A stretch of 64,000 nt of DNA from Bacteroidales bacterium (GTDB lineage: Bacteria > Bacteroidota > Bacteroidia > Bacteroidales > ML635J-15). The stretch spans positions 1 to 64,000 of the forward strand of contig JAISPG010000027.1 in the NCBI GenBank assembly GCA_031275085.1, in the 5' to 3' direction. This document shows positions 9,801 to 19,681 of this stretch, piece after piece (the first letter of the stretch is position 1; each line of letters begins with the position of its first letter). A program made the translations under genes and the position numbers. The notes below the pieces were generated by a model. It was given only the letters and a program-made list of their open reading frames with translations, was not told the DNA's origin and ran no database searches.

Positions 9801-10054
9801 CAGATTTGCTCACTAAAATAATAGACGAAGAAGAAGCTGCCAGAATTGAACAGGAATATCTGAACTTAAGAAAGACCTTAATCCCAAATATAGAAGATGC
9901 CTCTGATAATGAAGATGAAAATGGGAAATTCGGAACTCCGGTGTCACCTCAAATGATTGAAAAAGATCTGAATATTGGTATTGAAAAAGAAAATATTTAT
10001 GAACAATCTGAAGATCAGGAAGAAGATCAAACAGAAGAAAGTTATCAGGAATAA
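6809..10054 (+). CDS. Large secreted TPR-repeat protein
   Basis: 1081 aa. Signal peptide (LKILIILVFLISGINLFSQ) followed by TPR-like helical repeats along nearly the whole length, for example YETAKDLYEKGMYASAQKIF, DEASFQMANYHFRNKKYKNA and RAHYNLGYAYFNKKEYASA. The last 70 residues are acidic and low in complexity (DNEDENG, EDQEEDQTEE), probably a flexible tail. GAGGA lies just before the ATG, a rare Shine-Dalgarno-like site here. The barrel gene begins within about 30 nt, so the two are probably co-transcribed. A periplasmic scaffold working with that barrel is the simplest inference; no enzymatic motif is visible. Confidence 0.85.
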   Translation: MSMRLKILIILVFLISGINLFSQQTRRYKDKIDYSYETAKDLYEKGMYASAQKIFAQILMDPGPEYSAYKDDAAYYIAMSSMELFNLDAEYQLQNFMEKHPESNNIDEASFQMANYHFRNKKYKNAIEWYNKTKWIRLIENQQSEYFFKLGFSHFARKDFDLAAKTFYEIKEKQDNYGIMSLYFYSHIKYINAQYETALQGFLELEKNPVFSSVAPYYIVQIYYLQERYNNVIEYAPALMDTITGPREAEIAKLLGSSYYLTGHYGEAIPYLKKYMATYSDINDFDNYELGFAYYKTQQYDLAATTLSKIKIMGDTISQNAAYIMGDCYIKLDKKIEARRAFETASLYNFNPDIREDALFNFAQLSFELSFSPFNEAINAFTQYINEYSNSLRTDKAYDYLVDAFLSTKNYKQAIAIIEKMKNRNSKIDMAYQRLTYYRGLELFTELNYTDAIKMFDKSLNYKIYDKDINALSHYWKAESNYRLNNINEAIDQFKEFVNSTGSLRLEEYGRAHYNLGYAYFNKKEYASANSWFRRFEMHEKDKNTAIMNDALNRIGDCYFIAKEFKPAAEYYKKASAIGLIESDYSLYQMSLSYGGLKQPEQKIWSLKKLLNSYPDSEYSGNANFEIARTYHTTFNNLDSAKYYYNSLIVNYPNSSMKKASLSSLGAVYFSQREFNRALDIYKQVIAEYPNTEEASNANEMIRTIYIELDKTEEYIDFANSGVPGVSVSRDEQDEIMWLAAKKLYIDQKYEDALGSLTNYLEKFPSGIHYIEANYFKAEISFYNKNYDDALVSYKIVADASRGSYTEESTLRTAGLLFDKEDWHQAYNYYEKLYPVAENKSTKLIAAIGRLRCSYNSENYDNVISAAVDIIENEKSNEEQIREAYYKMAKSYYNKNNNIRALGLFEDLSKEVISFEGAEAKYRVAEINSLMKRDSVAEDIIYEFAQSNSPHSHWIAKSFILLAEIYYSRGDSFSAKHALQTVLNSYENETDGVKDQASDLLTKIIDEEEAARIEQEYLNLRKTLIPNIEDASDNEDENGKFGTPVSPQMIEKDLNIGIEKENIYEQSEDQEEDQTEESYQE

Positions 10055-10086
10055 TAAGAATGTTAGTTAATATTAAATATATATTT

Positions 10087-11796
10087 ATGAAAATCAGAAT
10101 ATTATTATTAATAATAAGCTTTGTGTTCGCTTTCGGTTTTGTATATTCACAGACAGAAAACGACGGAAAACTGGATAAACAAGTACTCATTATCTATAAC
10201 GAATATAGTCCGGTTTTAAAAGATGCTAACAGGATACAATTTTTACCTGTAGTTATCGACACGGCAAAAATCGAAACAAAATTTGAATACAATGCCAGAC
10301 CAACAATGTATAAAACAGAATATACACCAAACCAAATAAATGTTGCAACAGTTAAAGGCGAATCATTGCGTCCGCTTGATAACGGAATGGTAAAATTAGG
10401 TTTTGGCAATAAATTGACTCCTTATGCAGAAGGATTTTATAATATCCGCCGTAATAAAAACTATTCGGCAGGAGTTCATGCAAAACACATCTCTTCGCAC
10501 GGAAAGACAAAAAACTCACAGGATCAGAAAATTTATAACGGTTATGCAAATTCATTCATTAATGCATTCGGTAAAAAATTCATGCCTGCTTCTACTATAT
10601 CGGGAGATATAGGTTTTTCCTCAAATATTGTAAACTTTTATGGTTATGATCCTATATGGGCACTTAATGAAAATATTTTTGCCCCACGCGACCGTTCCGA
10701 AATGGAATCAATAAACTATATGAGATTAAAATTTAAAGCAGGGATAATTTCTAATAATCTGGATAAGTACAAATTTGATTATAATGCAAATCTCTCATAT
10801 CAATATTTCTTTACATCTGAAAAGGACAACCAGCATAAAATCATTGCAGATGCCGATCTTAATAAAGCATTTAAAATACACAGAGTTGGTATGGATGCAA
10901 AACTAACATTCAACAACAATAAAATAAATACTTTAGAAAAATATAATGAAACATTCCTTGACCTGAATCCATATTACAAATTATATGCAAAAAAATGGCA
11001 GGTCAGGCTGGGATTGAATACTACAGGAGAATTCAGGACCGACAGTGTAAGATACCATTTTTATCCGAATGTTTATATACAACATAATATAAGTGATGTG
11101 CTTATCCCCTATGCCAGTTTCAAAGGTTATATAGAAAACAATGATCTTGAACATACAAGTTTGATAAATCCATTTATTAATAGGATAAACAACTATCAAA
11201 CAACAAATTATGCTCAGGTTATTGATATCGGCTTAAAAGGTAATATAAGTAAAAACTGGTATTTCAGGATTAATGCAAATTATTCAAAGATTGATGATAT
11301 GATCTTTTTTATAAATAACTATTTTCCTGCTGATCTCAATAATAAATTCACGGCAATATATGCAAATGTAGAAAGGTTTTCAGGATACGGTGAAATAACA
11401 CTCAGGGATTGGAAAAATTTCAGTTTTACACTGGACGGGCATTATTACTATTATCATTATGTTAAAGATCAGGAAAAGCCATGGAATATGCCTAATTTTG
11501 ACATAGGATTAAGAACAAATTATAAATTCAATGAAAAACTGAATTTCGGGCTTAATTTTGACTTTATAGGAGCAAGATATGCTTTAGAGCTTCCATTCGA
11601 CCGCATTGTTAATAATCCAATTATAAAGAAACTTAAACCTATAGTAGATATAAGCTTGTATGGAGAATACAGTTTTGCCTCTAACTTTGACTGCTTTCTT
11701 CATCTCAACAATATTACCGGACAAAAACAGTACTACTGGAATAATTACCAGTCTCTGGGATTTAATTTCATTGTGGGTATAAAATATTTATTTTAA
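10087..11796 (+). CDS. Outer-membrane beta-barrel protein, partner of the TPR protein
   Basis: About 569 aa from the ATG at 10087, which directly gives a signal peptide (MKIRILLLIISFVFAFGFVYSQ); an in-frame ATG 27 nt upstream adds only a short tail. The rest is a run of amphipathic beta-strands rich in Tyr, Asn and Phe, ending in a hydrophobic/aromatic strand with a terminal Phe (GIKYLF), the usual insertion signal for Bam-assembled barrels. It resembles TonB-dependent-receptor barrels without plug or TonB box. It follows the TPR gene closely, so the pair probably forms one envelope complex. Substrate unknown. Confidence 0.8.
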   Translation: MKIRILLLIISFVFAFGFVYSQTENDGKLDKQVLIIYNEYSPVLKDANRIQFLPVVIDTAKIETKFEYNARPTMYKTEYTPNQINVATVKGESLRPLDNGMVKLGFGNKLTPYAEGFYNIRRNKNYSAGVHAKHISSHGKTKNSQDQKIYNGYANSFINAFGKKFMPASTISGDIGFSSNIVNFYGYDPIWALNENIFAPRDRSEMESINYMRLKFKAGIISNNLDKYKFDYNANLSYQYFFTSEKDNQHKIIADADLNKAFKIHRVGMDAKLTFNNNKINTLEKYNETFLDLNPYYKLYAKKWQVRLGLNTTGEFRTDSVRYHFYPNVYIQHNISDVLIPYASFKGYIENNDLEHTSLINPFINRINNYQTTNYAQVIDIGLKGNISKNWYFRINANYSKIDDMIFFINNYFPADLNNKFTAIYANVERFSGYGEITLRDWKNFSFTLDGHYYYYHYVKDQEKPWNMPNFDIGLRTNYKFNEKLNFGLNFDFIGARYALELPFDRIVNNPIIKKLKPIVDISLYGEYSFASNFDCFLHLNNITGQKQYYWNNYQSLGFNFIVGIKYLF

Positions 11797-11837
11797 TTTC
11801 TGTTCAATATCTTATTTTGTAGATAATATTTCATAAA

Positions 11838-11894
11838 ATATTAAAATAGTTATATAAAACACGAATTATGTATTTTATATAACTATTTTAATAT
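11838..11894. repeat. Perfect 22-bp inverted repeat (A/T-rich)
   Basis: Arms 11838-11859 and 11873-11894 are exact complements around a 13-nt loop. It lies 41 nt after the barrel stop codon and may act as a terminator or mRNA 3' stabiliser, although no T-run follows. Confidence 0.75.
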
Positions 11895-11992
11895 AATATC
11901 TCCTAGTTTAGCAAAGATTCTATCTCTATCGTCCTATTTTTACTGGCTTTACCTGTTTTTAGCAGGTAGAACTCACGTTTTTTAATAAGTAG

Positions 11993-12036
11993 CCCCTGTT
12001 TGGCTTAGGCTGTAAAACGCCTAAGCCAAACAGGGG
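11993..12036. repeat. Perfect 18-bp GC-rich inverted repeat
   Basis: Arms 11993-12010 (core TTTGGCTTAGGC) and 12019-12036 are exact complements around an 8-nt loop. It is markedly richer in G+C than its surroundings and has no T-run. The style is like the hairpin at 549-604, but the sequence is unrelated. Confidence 0.75.
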
Positions 12037-12204
12037 AAATTAATTTATCAAGTAGATAAATTATTAAAAATATATTTTGTTTATTTTAAAAGTTTTATTA
12101 CATTGCCTAAATTAGGAGTTTAGCAGTAGCGTGCAATGTAAACCGACAAAGGAGAATACTGAAAACCCTGTAAAGAGTAAGCATATATAAAACAAGAAAT
12201 AAAT

Positions 12205-13347
12205 ATGAAAATAGCAAAAATTATTTTTCTGAAAGTAATACTATTTATTACTGCAAGCATCAACCTGTTCTCACAAACAGCAGAAGAATGGAAAAAACTA
12301 GGCAATATAGAATTAGAAAGTGCTAACTATGTCAAAGCAATAGAATATTACCAAAAGGCAATAGAAGCAGACAGTACATATTTTGATGCCTATTATAATT
12401 TAGGTGCAGCATTTTCTAATATTCAGGAATTTGAAAAAGCTATAGATTTTTATAGTAAAGCCATAGATATTAATGATACGATAGCTGATACTTATTTTTC
12501 ACTTGGTACCGTTTATGCAGACCAAAATGAGTACGAAAAAGCGATAAAATTGTTCAAGCAAGGTATAAATCTGAAGCCCGATTCTCCAAACGAGCACTAT
12601 TTTTTGAGTTTCTTATATCAAAAGAAAGGAAATAATATTTATTCAACATTGTATTTTAAGAAAGCAGCACAATTAGGAGATGCATTGGCTCAGCAATATT
12701 TTATTGACAATGAAATATCGTGGGAAGATAATTTTGTAAAACCAGATTATGACCAAATAAAATTAAACATTGAAAACAAACAATCCAACTTTCATTATTC
12801 CAAACTTTGGGATAGATTTCAACAAGGTGACAGTACTATGACTCTTGAAGAAAAAAGACATTTATATTATGGCTATGTTTTTAATAAAAGTTACTCGCCA
12901 TATGTAGCTGCAGATAATTCAAAACAAGTTAACGCAATATTGGAGAAAAAAAATCCAAAACAAAAAGAATGGAAAAAATTAGCATCATTACTTAACACTT
13001 CATTGGAAACAGAACCGTTTAATGTAAGGTATCTTTATTATCAATATGTAGCATATAATTTTATTAACGAATCTGTTAATGCAGAAAAAAATCTACAAAA
13101 AATATGGACTATTATTGATGCGCTAAATTCGACAGGTGATGGATTACTAAAAGGAACTGCCATACACGTTATTGCAGTATCGAGCGAGTACGACTATCTA
13201 TTTTTTAATGACTTATCATCACGAGGTCAGGCTTTAATGTCCGGTGGCTACGATGTCTTATACCTGTACCCTAATGAAAATGAATTAGAAGAAATGTGGT
13301 TTGATGTAAATCAACCACTTAACTATATTTATAAATCTTTCAAATAA
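12205..13347 (+). CDS. TPR-repeat protein with signal peptide
   Basis: 380 aa. Signal peptide (MKIAKIIFLKVILFITASINLFSQ) then three to four canonical TPRs within residues 25-150: AEEWKKLGNIELESANYVKA, AYYNLGAAFSNIQEFEKA and TYFSLGTVYADQNEYEKAI. The remaining 230 residues form a helical domain I do not recognise, ending with a Tyr- and Leu-rich segment. Its TPR style resembles DUF4919-type secreted proteins of Bacteroidota, but I cannot confirm that family. It is a stand-alone gene in an accessory patch. Confidence 0.8.
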   Translation: MKIAKIIFLKVILFITASINLFSQTAEEWKKLGNIELESANYVKAIEYYQKAIEADSTYFDAYYNLGAAFSNIQEFEKAIDFYSKAIDINDTIADTYFSLGTVYADQNEYEKAIKLFKQGINLKPDSPNEHYFLSFLYQKKGNNIYSTLYFKKAAQLGDALAQQYFIDNEISWEDNFVKPDYDQIKLNIENKQSNFHYSKLWDRFQQGDSTMTLEEKRHLYYGYVFNKSYSPYVAADNSKQVNAILEKKNPKQKEWKKLASLLNTSLETEPFNVRYLYYQYVAYNFINESVNAEKNLQKIWTIIDALNSTGDGLLKGTAIHVIAVSSEYDYLFFNDLSSRGQALMSGGYDVLYLYPNENELEEMWFDVNQPLNYIYKSFK

Positions 13348-13811
13348 GTTTCCTAATATAAAAAACGAACGAATATCCAATAAGCATATTAGCGCCCGGA
13401 CAGAACATAGTAAAAGGTGCCATGAAAACTATTTCTTAAATAAATGACAGTCAAAAACCATAAAAAAATCATGTTTAAGAAACATCCTAAAAAACTATTG
13501 TCTATAATTTATGCCGGTTATCAACGTTTGCAGATTCCAGAATAAATGCACTCAATCTACGCATGATACAAAGAAGAAGACTAAAAATGAATCATAAAAA
13601 ATGTACATACATATTTCATGGATATTTCATGGATTAAATATTTATGAATAAAACAATATTATTTCATGTCTAAAGTTTTATTATATTGTGTACATTTAAG
13701 AGTTGTGAGTAATTTAGCTGACATCTAGTTGCATCCGGTAAACGAAAACAAACAGCAATCAGAAGTCAATAATTCTGACAATAATGTATATCCTACAATA
13801 AAGAAAAAAAT
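13348..13811. other. 464-bp gene-free spacer with an 11-bp tandem repeat
   Basis: No credible ORF. ATTTCATGGAT occurs twice in tandem at 13613-13634. From about 13675 the sequence AAAGTTTTATTATATTG and the following 20 nt resemble the leader of the previous TPR gene (AAAGTTTTATTACATTG, about 12088). TTATATTG and TTACATTG are poor -7 matches, so these may be related promoter-leader modules. Confidence 0.55.
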
Positions 13812-14786
13812 ATGAAGAAAAAAATTATCATATCTTTTGGAATAATGATATTAAGTACTTTATGTTTCTTAATATTTCTTCACAATCAAAAAAAAGAGAA
13901 AGAAAGGATAAAGATAAGAATAAGAATGTCTGAAGATTATGAAAATGCACGAAATAATTTTAAATCAGGCAACTTCGAAAAGACAATCAACTTCTATGAT
14001 GAAATTTTAAAAAAATATCCTGATCAAGATTGGTTGTGGCTTCAATTAGGTGACATATATTCAGAAACCAATGATTATACAAAAGCATTAAGCTGTTATT
14101 TCAAAATTAAATCTTGTATTGAATATATTGGAGAACGCCAAATTTTATTAAGAATAGGAGGAATCTATGAAAAAGTTGGGAAAATAGATTCTGCAAAATT
14201 TTATTATAATAAAATTCTTCAAACCAAATCTAAAATAGATAAACACCTGGGATTTGATAATGACAGGGAAACAACATATTGCAGACTAGGAGAAATTGCC
14301 TTTAATAATGCCAATTATAATGATGCAATAAAATATCTTTCGGAGGCTATTGAAATTCAACGAATTCCTAAATCATTGTATATAAGAGCTAATGCATATT
14401 ATTTGACCGGAAAATATGATTTAGCCCAAAAGGACTATGACGAAAGTATTGATTTGATCCGTAAAATCTATATCAACGAACATCCTTATTTTAAAGACAT
14501 TCTTTGTGATACTTGCGGAACATTTTTTGGAAAAGACGAATACATGGCAGTATTAAAAGAATGGAGGAATTTTGACGAAAGAATTAAAGAAAGCAACAAA
14601 GTGGATAGTATTACTCGTTCCCGAATAGAATATAAAATAGCGGTTGACAGCATTCCTAAATGGTATAGCGAAATAGATTCATTAAGGGGTAAAACTGATT
14701 CCGAATCAATACTAAAATTTAACGCACTAAATGATTCCTTAAAAAAATATGCCAATAAAACAGTAAGATTTAATATTTATGAATAA
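13812..14786 (+). CDS. Membrane-anchored TPR-repeat protein
   Basis: 324 aa. An N-terminal membrane segment (IIISFGIMILSTLCFLIFLH) without a clear cleavage site is followed by a basic stretch and by TPRs: YENARNNFKSGNFEKTINFY, WLWLQLGDIYSETNDYTKA, TYCRLGEIAFNNANYNDA and SLYIRANAYYLTGKYDLA. The last 90 residues are charged and helical, possibly coiled coil. It probably faces the periplasm. Unlike its neighbour it is anchored rather than secreted. No enzymatic motif is visible. Confidence 0.78.
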   Translation: MKKKIIISFGIMILSTLCFLIFLHNQKKEKERIKIRIRMSEDYENARNNFKSGNFEKTINFYDEILKKYPDQDWLWLQLGDIYSETNDYTKALSCYFKIKSCIEYIGERQILLRIGGIYEKVGKIDSAKFYYNKILQTKSKIDKHLGFDNDRETTYCRLGEIAFNNANYNDAIKYLSEAIEIQRIPKSLYIRANAYYLTGKYDLAQKDYDESIDLIRKIYINEHPYFKDILCDTCGTFFGKDEYMAVLKEWRNFDERIKESNKVDSITRSRIEYKIAVDSIPKWYSEIDSLRGKTDSESILKFNALNDSLKKYANKTVRFNIYE

Positions 14787-14843
14787 AAAGTCGACTGATG
14801 GATATTATTTATGTTCTCAACAAAGTTACACAAAAAATTTGCT

Positions 14844-14851
14844 TATTTTTG
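14844..14851 (+). promoter_or_regulatory. -7 element ahead of the Fic remnant and lipoprotein pair
   Basis: TATTTTTG fits TAnnTTTG exactly and lies 22 nt before the ATG of the Fic remnant. CAGGAG (about 14863) would serve as its ribosome binding site. The promoter probably now drives the lipoprotein genes. Confidence 0.6.
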
Positions 14852-14873
14852 TACTTAATAAACAGGAGCTAAA

Positions 14874-14963
14874 ATGACTCTTTTAGAAATACTACGAAAA
14901 GAAAAATCTTCCGGATTAAAAGGCGGTTTATATCATCAAACACAAATGATTAAGTCAATATGA
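14874..14963 (+). pseudogene. N-terminal remnant of a Fic/DOC family protein
   Basis: A 29-codon ORF reading MTLLEILRKEKSSGLKGGLY then HQTQ. The pattern LLEILxxEKxxGLKGGxYHxTQ is the conserved N-terminus of a class of Fic AMP-transferases, which continue into the inhibitory motif and Fic domain (HPFxxGNGR). Here the similarity ends after about 25 residues. The stop TGA overlaps the ATG of the following lipoprotein (ATGA). Promoter and ribosome binding site survive. I infer that the body of a fic gene was replaced by the lipoprotein genes; a functional leader peptide is the alternative. Confidence 0.55.
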
Positions 14964-15583
14964 AAAATAAACTGATAATTTCAATTTTGGTTGGATTGAT
15001 AATTTCCGGATGTTGTCGAAAAGACTCAGTAGAAATAGCCCGTTATGAGTTATCTTCCGACGAGTTAAAAATAATTCCGTATGAATTAGGGGAAAAAATA
15101 AATTTTATTCATTCAAATGGATATTCTTTTGATTTTAATGTTGTTGAAGACAAAATCGAATGGAAAGAATATCATGATTTTTGTGAATACAATTGCTGTG
15201 GTCAGGATTACTTCTCTTATCAGGTCAGGACAACAATTATAGAATCTTCCTATCCCAGGTTTAATATAGAGCTTTCACTGGGAGGTTCAAGAATTTATGA
15301 ATATATACCAAAATCTCTAAATATTGAAATTAACTATGATTATTTTGCCCGGTTACCATATAATGATTCGATGAATTTCATATGCGATTCAACAACAAAT
15401 ACAACTTTTTTTGAAACAATTATTCTAAACGGGAAAAGTTATACTAATGTAACAAAAAAACTACTTGATACTCAATATATTATTGATACACAGATATTAA
15501 TGCCAAAAGCGATTTATTACAATGAACTCGGAATTATTCAAATTGAAACAACTAACAATGAAACATATACAATCAATAATTAA
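14960..15583 (+). CDS. Lipoprotein of unknown function
   Basis: 207 aa with a lipoprotein signal (MKNKLIISILVGLIISGC, lipobox ISGC). The mature part is polar and beta-rich with a CEYNCC motif at about residue 75 and no recognised domain. Its C-terminal third (NGKSYTNV, then YYNELGIIQIET) resembles that of the next gene (VRNTNYYNI, then GNKGLIKFIRKDG), so the two are likely distant paralogues. The start overlaps the Fic-remnant stop as ATGA, and the end overlaps the next gene by 26 bp. An outer-membrane or periplasmic location is expected. Confidence 0.75.
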   Translation: MKNKLIISILVGLIISGCCRKDSVEIARYELSSDELKIIPYELGEKINFIHSNGYSFDFNVVEDKIEWKEYHDFCEYNCCGQDYFSYQVRTTIIESSYPRFNIELSLGGSRIYEYIPKSLNIEINYDYFARLPYNDSMNFICDSTTNTTFFETIILNGKSYTNVTKKLLDTQYIIDTQILMPKAIYYNELGIIQIETTNNETYTINN

Positions 15584-16148
15584 TTCCTTATTTATAATTG
15601 TCATACTCGGCTTTAGCAGTTGTAACAATGACCTTGAAGGAACTTTTCGCCTGTCAGACGAAGCTCAGAAGTATCTTATCGACACAACTATTATTTCTTT
15701 CAGAATGGAAGATAATTACGGAATTTCCGAAGAGTTTTACCAGAGCAATATATTTTATCAGACTCACCATTTTTTCTATCCGTTAGAAGATGCTTTTCTG
15801 GAAAATTTTGGAATTTCATACAGTTCTTCGATAAACAGATTTTATTTTATGTATGTTTTAAGAGCTGATACTGATCATACCAGCATGGAAATCGAATGGA
15901 ACCAAAAAGATATGTTCACAATGAATTTAAACACAAAAGAAATAACATATGGAGTAGTTCCAAAAGTATCGTTTTGCGATACAATGACAGTTCGGAATAC
16001 AAATTATTACAATATAATTGAAATTGACTATACAGATAATATTAACAAAATAGATAAAGATACTCCTGTAAAAACTTATATTTCGGGTAATAAAGGATTG
16101 ATAAAATTTATTCGTAAAGACGGAGTAATATTAGAACGGGTTGAATAA
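15558..16148 (+). CDS. Lipoprotein of unknown function, paralogue of the preceding gene
   Basis: 196 aa from the ATG at 15558. This start gives a lipoprotein signal ending SSC (IIVILGFSSC); the in-frame ATG at 15522 would add 12 residues in front of it. The body is beta-rich. The ending GLIKFIRKDG parallels GIIQIETTNN of the upstream protein. Translational coupling is likely because the start lies inside the upstream gene. I do not recognise the family. Confidence 0.75.
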   Translation: MKHIQSIINSLFIIVILGFSSCNNDLEGTFRLSDEAQKYLIDTTIISFRMEDNYGISEEFYQSNIFYQTHHFFYPLEDAFLENFGISYSSSINRFYFMYVLRADTDHTSMEIEWNQKDMFTMNLNTKEITYGVVPKVSFCDTMTVRNTNYYNIIEIDYTDNINKIDKDTPVKTYISGNKGLIKFIRKDGVILERVE

Positions 16149-16301
16149 TTTCAAGCCTGTACCCAGATTTACCCCAGGTAGGCTTAGTCTAAGAAAATGC
16201 TGTCGAATTGTTTGGGTTGAAATTAACGTACAATAGACATAATATTTTACAACTACCAAATTTTAGAAATACTAAAAACAATTTTATAAGGTAAAAAGAT
16301 A

Positions 16302-17162
16302 ATGATAATTAACACACAAATCTTGAAAGTCAGGTATTTTTCATGTATTATAATTACAATACTTCTACATTCATGTGTGAATGATAACACAGCCAAAAAG
16401 CAAATGATAAAACAAGAAATAGAATCAGATGAATATGTTATATCCACAAAGCCGGAAACTCCTGAAGATTTTCCAGATATACCTTTTTCTAAAGCCAATA
16501 TAGCGTGTAGTAGCGGAGATAGTAAAGGATTATATGGAAAATTCCCCTTAAAACAACAATGGACTATTATTTCGTTAAACCAAAATCAGATAGTCACAAC
16601 CGAAACAAAACGAAATTACTATGATTTTTTGGATAATCTGAATACCTCATTTTTTGAACAATGGGAAGACTCAGTATTTCGTTTTGACATTGCATTTTTG
16701 GGAGTTTATCCAGAAAAAGATATTGAAATCTTACCTCTTACTGAAGAAAATGATGTTGAGATTATAAATTTGATTGAACAGAATTTGCCGGATGAAGTCG
16801 AAGTAAAAGATTTTTTCAGAGGGGAAAATATCGAACCGGAACCTATTGAACCTACTGACATTCAATTATATTCATTCACAAATAATGAAAATAAATTTTG
16901 GATAGCTTATTACAAGTTTCGACTAAAAAATTATGAACATGTTGAACATACTTCACTAATTGGAGTTACTCCTGATAATGAAGTTGTACTATTATCCAGT
17001 TATTGTCTCTGCAAAAATGTATGTGTAATACGATTGAAAAATGAATTTTTATTATATGTTACCAGCGATACATGTGGAGAAGGAGCAATAGTTACTACCC
17101 GTCTATATAAATTAACTACAAATTTTGAAAAATTCTTTGAAGAAACTATTATTTATGATTAA
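16302..17162 (+). CDS. Putative lipoprotein of unknown function
   Basis: 286 aa. N-terminus MIINTQILKVRYFSCIIITI then LLHSC, an acceptable lipobox, followed by an acidic linker (ESDEYVISTKPETPEDFPDIP). The remainder is beta-rich with two Cys-rich stretches (YCLCKNVC and DTCGEG). No known domain is seen. It is separated from the previous gene by 153 bp of non-coding sequence and appears to be its own unit. Confidence 0.7.
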   Translation: MIINTQILKVRYFSCIIITILLHSCVNDNTAKKQMIKQEIESDEYVISTKPETPEDFPDIPFSKANIACSSGDSKGLYGKFPLKQQWTIISLNQNQIVTTETKRNYYDFLDNLNTSFFEQWEDSVFRFDIAFLGVYPEKDIEILPLTEENDVEIINLIEQNLPDEVEVKDFFRGENIEPEPIEPTDIQLYSFTNNENKFWIAYYKFRLKNYEHVEHTSLIGVTPDNEVVLLSSYCLCKNVCVIRLKNEFLLYVTSDTCGEGAIVTTRLYKLTTNFEKFFEETIIYD

Positions 17163-19553
<2,391 letters not shown>

Positions 19554-19575
19554 CAATAACAACTTAAAAACATAT

Positions 19576-19611
19576 AAAAAAATTGCCGTAACAAATTACG
19601 GCAATTTTTTT
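19576..19611 (+). terminator. gyrB terminator
   Basis: AAATTGCCGTAA pairs with TTACGGCAATTT around a CAAA loop, followed by a run of T. The hairpin is symmetric, so it may also stop the converging minus-strand gene. Confidence 0.85.
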
Positions 19612-19681
19612 ATACCAAATTCATACTTTTATTTCATATTTTATACAAACACACTAAAATAATCTACTAAAAATAGTCGTA

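Larger units (their letters stand above)
11797..12204. other. Gene-free spacer with several hairpins and a leader
   Basis: 408 bp without a credible ORF. It holds two long inverted repeats (listed separately), a small stem ACCTG/CAGGT at 11951-11967, another A/T stem at 12041-12063, and a leader from about 12088 whose first 35 nt resemble the leader of the second TPR gene at about 13675. Confidence 0.7.

Noticed and set aside
16255-16275. Possible second Fic remnant: TTTTAGAAATACTA also occurs at 14880
   Set aside because: Only 14 nt are shared and no in-frame ATG or continuing similarity follows; treated as chance in A/T-rich DNA.
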